Assembly (NCBI GenBank): GCA_037176885.1
Contig: JAWWNJ010000004.1
Span: 1,984,001 to 2,048,000 of the forward strand
DNA from: Favolaschia claudopus
Lineage: Eukaryota > Basidiomycota > Agaricomycetes > Agaricales > Mycenaceae
Length of the DNA stretch: 64,000 nucleotides
Reading direction: 5' to 3'
Made by a program: the position numbers and the translations under genes. The notes under the pieces are model-generated. The model saw only the letters and a list, made by a program, of their open reading frames with translations. It did not search any database and was not told the DNA's origin. The first letter of the stretch is position 1. Each line of letters begins with the position of its first letter. Below are positions 53,038 through 64,000 of the stretch, in pieces.

Positions 53038-53976
53038 TCATACCAAAGCCGCAACATCTAGACAGAAAGCCGGCCATTTGAGTCGGAGATAGCAGTTATG
53101 TGCGCAAGAAACGAACGAAAAAGCGCGATAGGGCCCAGAGATAATATTCTGTCGTTTATATGGCAGAAAAACAAGAGAAACTGTGGCCAGCAAATACGAA
53201 TAGAACAGAGGTGCCATCATTCGATAGACAAAAGGAGCGTTTCAAACGGAGGGAAAGACAAGAGAGCGGAGAATCTCATCTAGCAGGAAAACAATAGCGG
53301 TCGCCTTTGTGGGCGCAAGTAGGCGCCTAATGTATGTGACGTCGTTGATGGATAATCCTGGATTAAAAAAATCTTGCAGAGAGCAGTCCGAGTCCAATCC
53401 AGCGATGTAGACACAATCTTCTCCTCAAATATTGACTTCCTTGAGAGCGCCATCTCCTGCGTTCTCGAACGGGCGGCAAGCATTTCCGAGACTGTTGACA
53501 GTGTTGTGGGAGAACGAAAACAACCGGCACGCGATGTGACACGTGTGACATCTTGTTCTCTCGAACTTCCACGATCAGATTGCCCCCACTAGGCGCTCAG
53601 CTCTTGTTTTACGCCTGTGCTCGTCTATTGTGGCTACTGGTCTCCAAGGATGGCACTGACAACCGTGAACATGCCGCGCCTTTGTCTCAAAATACAGTTG
53701 CCTCCGACTACGGGTCCTTGTTTTCCGTTCCGATTTCCTCGTGTCCAAACGCGTGCTGGTTAGCCCTTCTCGACGGATCTAGCATCGATAAGACCCTGAG
53801 GGTATTGACGTCTTCGACCACCCCCGTCCCTCGCGTTTTTACGACTTTCATCTCGCATACGATGGCTAGCCGCCGTCGCCTGCCTCGAGCAGTGCCGCAT
53901 TTCACCGGAAATAACTTCAGTGAGCATAGTCCTCTCTATTGACGTAGTGAAACTTCAGGGGTCTTAAAAGTTGACC
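53038..53976. other. Divergent promoter interval
   Basis: About 940 bp between the proline-rich gene (minus) and the DUF6699-like gene (plus). A plus frame at 53,553-53,942 includes MASRRRLPRAVPHFTGNNFS but has no donor site that would join it to the next gene, so it is not called. Confidence 0.35.
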
Positions 53977-54846
53977 ATGTATTTTCATGCAGTCTATCCC
54001 GTTCGTCCCGCGCCGTTTTTCGCTGCGTATCCACTCGTCGGGACACCCCTGTTGCCTACCCCACTGCCTGGGATGAATCTGAACATACCGGCTGCTGCGG
54101 CGTGGCCCCAACACCTTGCGAACCATGCTCATTGTCGAATGCCGACCGCATCCGAAACCCCTGCCTGGCCGTCTCAGCCCCCGATTCCCATCGAGGAGGG
54201 CATTGTTGAGATTCCCACCGATACTCCACTCTGGACGCCTGGAGTCTTCCCACCCAAACCATTCGGCACCCCCGTACCCATCCAAATAAACCCCTCGCTC
54301 ATCCCCAATCCAAACAACCCCACGATTCCGCAGCTACAGTGGGACATCCTCCATTGTCCGGAGCAAGCCCGATCGTACACCGGTCGTTCTATCCTGAAAA
54401 AGGTGAATCTCAAAGAGACCGCCGTCTTCCCCTCCACGAAAAAAGTCTGGATATTTCCCCACGAGACAAATTGTCCTGTTCTCGGATATTGGATGCGTCG
54501 TTGGGGCCCAATCATCATCGACCTCAAGGGCGACCTCAAAGTGCTCGACATCCTCGATCAGGTATACAAATACTTTTACGTCCCTCTAACGGACGCGGAC
54601 CTGGATGCGATAGAAGCCTCGCGTTCTGTAGTGAACCCAAAGCCGATGAAGCTGCTGAGGTTGGCGGCGTTGAAGCGCGCTGAGGATGCGTATGAATTGC
54701 CTGACTACTCGACAAAGCAGTTCAGGCGCATCGATGTGCTCGGGACGTTTCGATGCTGGGGAGGCGTTATACCGGTTGTTATGCTGGATGGGACGTGGCG
54801 ACTGCTCTTAACGCTGCTGCCGTATCCTGTCCCTCGGGTTGCATAG
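53977..54846 (+). CDS. DUF6699-like protein
   Basis: Intronless gene of 289 codons from ATG 53977 (MYFHAVYPVRPAPFFAAYPL). The first 100 residues are proline-rich (LLPTPLPGMN, PAWPSQPPIPIEEGIVEIPT). The ordered half begins IPQLQWDILHCPEQARSYTG and continues with TKKVWIFPHETNCPVLGYWM, WGPIIIDLKGDLKVLDILDQ, VYKYFYVPLTDADLDAIEAS and FRRIDVLGTFRCWGGVIPV. The order of a W-D-L/I start, a strand-rich middle, a V-L-D-I-L/Y-x-Y-F-x-x-P-L-T helix and a final strand corresponds to the DUF6699 domain common in Agaricomycetes, recalled rather than searched. The function of that domain is unknown. Confidence 0.7.
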   Translation: MYFHAVYPVRPAPFFAAYPLVGTPLLPTPLPGMNLNIPAAAAWPQHLANHAHCRMPTASETPAWPSQPPIPIEEGIVEIPTDTPLWTPGVFPPKPFGTPVPIQINPSLIPNPNNPTIPQLQWDILHCPEQARSYTGRSILKKVNLKETAVFPSTKKVWIFPHETNCPVLGYWMRRWGPIIIDLKGDLKVLDILDQVYKYFYVPLTDADLDAIEASRSVVNPKPMKLLRLAALKRAEDAYELPDYSTKQFRRIDVLGTFRCWGGVIPVVMLDGTWRLLLTLLPYPVPRVA

Positions 54847-55585
54847 CGTCTGGGGTCGGAGGGCATACAAGTTGCTCTCCTGATCTATGTACTATTCAAG
54901 GTCAACAAGACTTTCGATGTCTTGTTAGACCGCTATAATTTTGCTGTATCTACGATTTTACTTGGCTATTGCGGGGACTATGATAATGGATCCGGAACAC
55001 TTACGAGCAGCACAAACCAATTCATGTACTGTACATACGACCAATTCACATTGATGATTCACGCATACCTACAACTCGGCAACTTCCGATGGCTCTTGAC
55101 AAGAATTCCATTTTCCGCCTCGGTTTTCACGACGTGGATTGTTGCAATGAACCAACTTCTGAGCTACAGATGCTAGTTGTGCTCGCGGCCTCCGAGTCTT
55201 CTGTGTCGAGGACGCTCTTCAGACTCCAAAATCACGCTCAAAACTAATTGACATTATCAACAACCTGGAAACAGGCCTTGAGTGCCGTTCAGCAAACCTT
55301 CCGAGTCCGAGCTGGACTCTTTGCAGGCTGGCGCCGTATTTACAGTCTTCCTTAGGCGTCGGTTTCTCCCGCCGCGGTCGCCTGATCAACGAGGATCCAC
55401 GCGCACCTGGTAACCGCGCAACGAGTCTCGTGCATGTGGAGTGATTTTCATGCGGGGTCGAAGTCTTGGACTCTTGGGCACTACATAAGTAACGGCCTCT
55501 TCGAGTGGTAAGTAAACCCACTCCGAACCCACCACCGCGAAATATCAGTCTCGCTCCGACATTCTTTCGCTTTCTTCCCCGAATA
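54847..55585. other. Intergenic interval
   Basis: About 740 bp; it includes a CACTACATAAGTAACGG sequence near 55,478 that could be the core promoter of the GH76 gene. No other gene is seen. Confidence 0.4.
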
Positions 55586-57203
55586 ATGTCCTCAATCTTT
55601 TCAGCCGTGTCATTGGCTCTCCTCACCTCTTCGCTGGTCTCAGCGAAATGTAATCTACCATTTGCTTTCAGATTACATATCCCGCACTGACTTGTGTGTT
55701 GTGTCCCAGGTCAGAAATACGTCGACGCAGCAGTAGCTGCAGCTGAAAACCTCCAATCCACCTACTTCGTAAACGGCGGCTATGGCAGCCAGCAGCCTTG
55801 GATCGGTGCTGTCGATAGCTTTCATCTTACTGAGCGTGCGTTGAGAGTTTGTTCTCGCAGTATGTGACCAAGCTTCTGACTGAATATCGTCATACGCGTA
55901 TGCAGTCGACGACCTAGCGGGCATCTCGACGCACGCAGACGTGATTAACACCGTGTTCACTGCATGGCAGGGGCAGTTAGACAACGACAACTCTTACGAT
56001 GACGTCCAATGGGTCTCGATCGCGTACCTCCGCGCAGGAAATCTTGCACAGGCCCAGAAATACTACGACATCGCTAGGTGCGATATAGTATCCATTCTTG
56101 CGTTGGTACCATCACTCATTCTGCTTCGTAGAAATGCTGTTAGCGCCGATTACTGCGGAGGCGGACGTGCGTTATGCTTGATTTACTGCAATTCTCTTAC
56201 TCATCCTTCGATGTGGTACAGTATTCTGGAGCGGCCGCCGCGATTACAAAAATGCTATTGTGCGCCTTTCGACCTTGTGCCCACGCGAGTTCCTAACCAT
56301 GGAACCCAGACCAACGAGTTGTTCATCACTAGCTCCGGATTCCTCTTCGACGTCACCAAAGACGATAACTACCTGAGCAACGCCCAGTCTAGTACGTTCC
56401 TATGTGGATGCTCCGTCCCGCTGCTAATATTTATTCTCTTCTAGCTTGGTCGTGGCTCAAAGCCTCCGGAATGATGGGATCCAATGGACGTCTGTGTCCA
56501 CGCTCACCCAGTCCATTTACCTACCCAAACTGACACCCCGTCTCTTCTCAGTATTCAACGATGGGCTTACCAACGTCGACGGAGTGTGCAAAAATAATGA
56601 GCAAACGCAATGGTACGCCTGAGCTCATTTATGACCTGATTTAACTGGTTCTGAGCTGGTCTAGGACGTACAACCAAGGCGCCCTTCTTCCTGGCCTGGC
56701 CTATCTTTTTAAATGTCAGTAACTCCCGTGCCATATCGCGGATTAGCGTAGCTTACCATTCGCTCTAGACACCGGCGACGAAACCACCATCACCTCTGCG
56801 TGGGCTATCATGGACGCAATCATCGCCAGCATGACCATCGACGGAGGCCTCCGCGAACCATGCGAAATCACCACGCAAAATAATTGCAACGCCGACCAAC
56901 AAACCTTCAAGGGCATCACTATGCACTGGATGTACGTGGAATACTTGCACCTCCCTCGCCGCCACCATTTGCTAACGTATCCACAGGTCCTGGTTCCTCA
57001 GCGTTTCTGGCCGCGACAACGACTCAAAGTACTCTAATTTCATCCGCTCGCAGGCAGATAAAGTCCTCCAGTTCGCCGTGGGTGCTCCCAACTCGTATTC
57101 GAACTTATGGTACGGTGCCAATGCCGGTTCTGCGGTTTGGACGGCGTCGACCCAGGCTTCGGCCCTTGGGGCACTGATTGCCGCTGGTCAGCAAAATTGC
57201 TGA
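55586..57203 (+). CDS. Secreted GH76-like alpha-1,6-mannanase
   Basis: About ten exons. The signal peptide is MSSIFSAVSLALLTSSLVSA. Then QKYVDAAVAAAENLQSTYFV, NGGYGSQQPWIGAVDSFHLT, DNDNSYDDVQWVSIAYLRAG (the DD pair typical of GH76 active sites), YYDIA, DYCGGG, RRDYKNAI, TNELFITSSGFLFDVTKDDN, SWLKASGMMGSNG, FNDGLTNVDGVC, YNQGALLPGLAYLF, TITSAWAIMDAIIASMTIDG and the terminal SALGALIAAGQQNC. GH76 enzymes cleave or transglycosylate alpha-1,6-mannan and act in wall remodelling or in digestion of other fungi's mannan. No GPI-anchor tail is seen, so it is probably secreted. All introns fit GT-AG; frames broken in a naive reading reconnect cleanly. Confidence 0.85.
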
Positions 57204-57291
57204 AAGCATTGTAGAACATTTGTAGTTTGTAAACTAATCAGAGCTTGTGTGAATTTTGATGACTTGATTTCCAACCACCATCTCGTCTGCG

Positions 57292-58012
57292 ATGACGGAG
57301 CATCTACTCGTTGTTCTTGCTCGTACGCCCTCGGGAGATCCTCTTTCGCCGCATAATAACAACTGGCAGCGTCAGCCGCTTCTTTCCAGTGTCCGTCTGA
57401 GGGAGGGAAATGACCAATTGCATAGATGTCGCTGAAACTCTCAAACCGATACTTGGACATCCCAGTCCAGATCCAGCAGTTTATCGCACTCTCGACGATA
57501 CCTCCCAGCGTGTTCTAGCCATTTTCTGCGTCGTTCATTCGCAAATCAATGTGCCCGAGGTCAACAGTACGTTGTTGGGACCCGACCTGGACATCCGCCT
57601 CTACGAGACCGTTCCGTCTGCAGTCAAGATAGTAGTCCCAACTTCGCCCGGGAAACACTACATGGTGTTCAATGGGATGACTCCAAACGACGATGCAGAA
57701 TCGGAATTCAACGATTGGTACACGGAGGAACATATCCCGATGTTGAGCGTCGCGCCGGGCTGGCGGTCGTCCAATCGTTTCCGAGTTATTTCAACGGCTG
57801 CTACTAGTAGTGACAGCTCGAGTGCAGTGGCGTCTCCGCCGCAATACATGGCTTTGCATGAATGGAGCTCTCTGGACGTGTTCGAATCTGCGGAATTCAA
57901 GGCGGCTACGACAACATCATGGAGAACTAAGGTGGTGATGGAGCAGGTGAACAAGAAGGAGCGGTATCTGCTTGAATATGTGGGAACTATTCAAGACTTG
58001 GCGCGTACATGA
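57292..58012 (+). CDS. EthD/dimeric alpha-beta barrel-like protein
   Basis: Proposed start ATG 57292 (MTEHLLVVLARTPSGDPLSP), joined by a short intron near 57,390-57,426 to VAETLKPILGHPSPDPAVYR. An alternative is the ATG at 57410 without the intron. The C-terminal barrel reads KHYMVFNGMTPNDDAESEFN, DWYTEEHIPMLSVAPGWRSS, YMALHEWSSLDVFESAEFKA and ends LLEYVGTIQDLART. The E-F-x-D-W-Y-x-x-E-H-I-P motif matches fungal EthD-like stress-responsive proteins. Relatives I know usually have two such barrels; here the first DWY motif is missing, so the N-terminal half is degraded or misread. Substrate and role unknown. Confidence 0.6.
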
Positions 58013-58375
58013 ATGTCTGTTCGAGCTTTGGCTAACTTTGTTTCACTCTTTTGCGCCTTGATTCTGAAGCTTTCTGGGTAGTCCAAGCTGGAATATAATC
58101 CATGCCAAATTTGATCCACTTTCTGCCCTCAACCTTCCCTTCCACTCTCGTTCCAATTTTCTGGACAATGGATTTACTATTCCCCACTCCACTTCATTCT
58201 CTCGTTGAGGCTGCTGGAGCGTCTCAAACGATTCGGTCGATGTTCTTTCAGCCAATGCTTTCTTGGCATGTTTCTCAGGAGGATTTTTCGAAGTGGCGCC
58301 CTGACCATATCCCCTGAGGAACGTGGTCAATATATAACGTCTCGACGTCCAGCGCGATGGAGCTAGGCCCCCATC
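58013..58375 (+). promoter_or_regulatory. Promoter interval with TATA box
   Basis: About 360 bp. TATATAA at 58,331-58,337 lies 39 bp upstream of the ATG of the next gene. No coding sequence is supported here. Confidence 0.4.
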
Positions 58376-59283
58376 ATGTTGGGCCTGCGAGGTATTCTGT
58401 CTTTTCTCGGTTTCTTGACTCTGATCTCCGCAACCCCTACCCCCATGACGAATGGGAGCCGGATTGTCTACGGCAAGGTCGATACTATGGCCTGGCAGGT
58501 ATCAGGCAAGCACTCAAACGATGCTCTCATCGTTCGACCTGACTTGGTACAGGCATTCTGACCAAGGGATGCACTTCGTCAATCATCTCGAATTGCTACG
58601 GGATGTACCTATCGTCCAATGCCTCCGACATGCTAGACTCCAACCATCTCGACTCTCCTCGCCAACGCAACGAATGGCGCTTCCCCACCCTGTCTTCTAA
58701 CCAGTCCTTCTCGTATTCGTGGAAACAGTGGCTCGACCTGTCGACAGGGTCGTCCACCAAATTCTTCCATCTCATGCAAGTCTTTGGTCTTCCCGAAAAT
58801 GGCCCCATCATAACGCTCGGCGCCGCCAAAGGGAGCTTGAAGATTACCGACTACACTTCTACACCCTGCGGAGCGTCATGTCCATCGACGCCCCTCTCCA
58901 ATTATCTCGGGATTTATACAACTCACACTATCTCGTCAGCGCTTTACCTTGTCGCCGTCTTGCGATACTAACATTCTCTAGCGGCAAATTCGGACCTTCA
59001 GGAAGCATGAAGTACACCGTTGTCGGCCCACGCGGAACGATCCTCAGCTACTCCCGGACGGGCGGTTTAGGTGCCGGTGACGGATAGTAAGTTTTTTGGC
59101 CGCTTCAGCGATGGCCTCGACTTATTACTGATATTTTCAGCATTAAATTCGGCACATACAGAGCGACTTTTACCCCGGGCATGACTGCTGTCAAGTACGC
59201 CAATTTTTCTGCTTGTTTCATATGCCAATTGAGCTGTCGTTCCGTTCAGCTCCATGGTGGGGGATTGGATAACTCATCTTTAA
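58376..59283 (+). CDS. Secreted lyase-like protein (concanavalin A-like fold, PL14-like)
   Basis: About five exons. Signal peptide MLGLRGILSFLGFLTLISAT. After an intron at 58,499-58,553 the chain reads ILTKGCTSSIISNCYGMYLS, then RNEWRFPTLSSNQSFSYSWK, FFHLMQVFGLPENGPIITLG, PCGASCPSTPLSNYLG, GKFGPSGSMKYTVVGPRGTI, LSYSRTGGLGAGDG, IKFGTYRATFTPGMTAV and a final exon ending MVGDWITHL (stop 59283). The F-W/Y-W-K, F-F-H-L-M-Q and G-P-I-I-T-L pattern is typical of fungal secreted beta-sandwich proteins related to polysaccharide lyases (glucuronan/alginate lyase-like). I recall that many lack proven activity. Disulphides are likely between the conserved cysteines. Confidence 0.75.
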
Positions 59284-59493
59284 TCCAGATGGATTTCAGC
59301 GTGTTTTTGAGGGGGTAGTACTAACAGAATTCAACTCACCTGTGCATCGAGCCACTGCGCAATATCGAGGGCCAGACGTCCAAACCTGCGCCGGGAAACG
59401 ACGCGAGGCGCTGCAGACCCAAATAATCCATCCGTCCCCAGAGTAGTAATAATAATGATATAAGTATAGATACATGGTATTGTAATGAGTACT
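59284..59493. other. Convergent 3' region
   Basis: About 210 bp between the secreted protein and the 3' end of the P-type ATPase gene. It includes a short TAATAATAATGATATAAG tract. Nothing else is seen. Confidence 0.4.
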
Positions 59494-63363
<3,870 letters not shown>

Positions 63364-63567
63364 ATGTCAAATTTCTACTAGGCGGCGCCAATCTCCACGT
63401 TACAACGCTCAAGGCAAACAACCCCAACATTATTATATCCTTTTCTGCTTCTCCCACCATCTCCCAGGGCTACTTATATCCAGAAACTTGGCCCTGAAGC
63501 ATTTGGATCGCAAGATACAGTTACAAAAGTTAACGAATAATGAATGCTACAATATTTGGTTCTTCAA
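63364..63567. promoter_or_regulatory. Promoter region of the P-type ATPase gene
   Basis: About 200 bp between the ATPase start (minus) and the stop codon of the aldo-keto reductase (minus). No distinct motif was identified. Confidence 0.3.
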
Positions 63568-64000
63568 TCAAGCAATCTTGACTTTGTTCGTTGCACCCTT
63601 CTCCGCCTCCTCGTCGAACAACGCAATATCCCACTTCGGCGCGTAGCGGTACGGGATGTTGTATCTGTGGGAACTCAATATGAAAATTCACGGCAAGAAA
63701 ACAACCCTCCGTACCGAAGATGACGCCCTTCTCCCAACGCAGTGATCTTCTTGAAGTCCTCGTCGCTCAACGAAACCTGCTTGAAGTTGGAGATGATGCG
63801 CCCCTCCTGAACACTCTTCGGGATCACACTCTGGCCCCGCTGAGCGCCCCAGGCCACCAACACTTGTGCCGTAGTTGCCCCGAGCTTCTTGGCAATTTCT
63901 TCCACAACCGGTTCCTCAGTCAACTTCTTCTCGCCAATGGCTGTAAATTCAGATCAGCGATCAGAACGCGAATGAATTAGGAGAGCGCACAGTTGTTCCC
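63568..64000 (-). CDS. Aldo-keto reductase, 3' part, runs off window end
   Basis: Minus-strand gene truncated by the window edge. The visible exon (about 63,710-63,950) encodes [60 protein letters not shown] and [14 protein letters not shown]. After a 50-bp intron the last exon encodes [20 protein letters not shown] and ends KVKIA. The W-x-x-Q-R-G-x-x-V-I-P-K-S motif binds the adenosine end of NADP in the AKR3/GCY1-like group. These cytosolic enzymes reduce aldehydes or ketones such as glyceraldehyde. The catalytic Tyr/Lys region lies outside the window. Confidence 0.88.

Noticed and set aside
53553..53942. 129-codon plus frame upstream of the DUF6699-like gene
   Set aside because: No donor site to connect it and no motif; part of the promoter interval.

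Overview
The window reads as nuclear DNA of a filamentous basidiomycete, probably an Agaricomycete. The genes are compact and rich in 45-65 bp GT-AG introns. Orthologues of eukaryotic housekeeping genes (GINS subunit PSF1, ALG12, glucosidase II alpha, NOC4, PMR1-type P-ATPase) sit among families that are expanded in mushroom genomes: F-box, BTB, MYND, short-chain dehydrogenases and small disordered proteins. I see no rRNA, tRNA, CRISPR array or intact transposon. Gene models were built by reading frames across plausible splice sites. Exon borders of conserved genes are fairly firm; those of lineage-specific genes are proposals.

Layout. 1-3.7 kb: 5' part of a FAD-linked oxidase (minus) and a many-exon MYND-finger gene (minus). 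4-8.4 kb: an RS-rich SCI1-like protein, a secreted protein and an alpha/beta hydrolase whose nucleophile lies in an 11-nt microexon. 8.6-11.2 kb: PSF1 and ALG12, divergent across only 58 bp. 11.2-15.5 kb: a gene-poor stretch, an F-box-like gene and a small disordered protein. 15.6-19.8 kb: acyl-protein thioesterase-like and glucosidase II alpha genes, divergent. 20.7-27.8 kb: a large disordered protein, two BTB genes and a membrane-anchored protein with TSNG repeats. 28.1-35.5 kb: NOC4, then three F-box-type genes, two of them a tandem pair. 35.9-37.6 kb: a saccharopine-dehydrogenase-like oxidoreductase. 38.6-44.4 kb: two SDR genes in an inverted segmental duplication that includes their promoters, flanking a TATA-driven disordered-protein gene. 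45-54.8 kb: small disordered proteins, a large RS/proline-rich BTB protein with repeated exon-intron units, and a DUF6699-like gene. 55.6-64 kb: secreted GH76-like protein, EthD-like protein, secreted lyase-like protein, Golgi Ca2+/Mn2+ ATPase and the 3' part of an aldo-keto reductase.

Functional themes. ALG12, glucosidase II alpha and the PMR1-type pump all serve glycoprotein processing and folding in the ER and Golgi, although the genes are not adjacent to one another. The RS-rich BTB gene and the inverted SDR duplication are the least ordinary structures. No obvious biosynthetic gene cluster or defence system is present.
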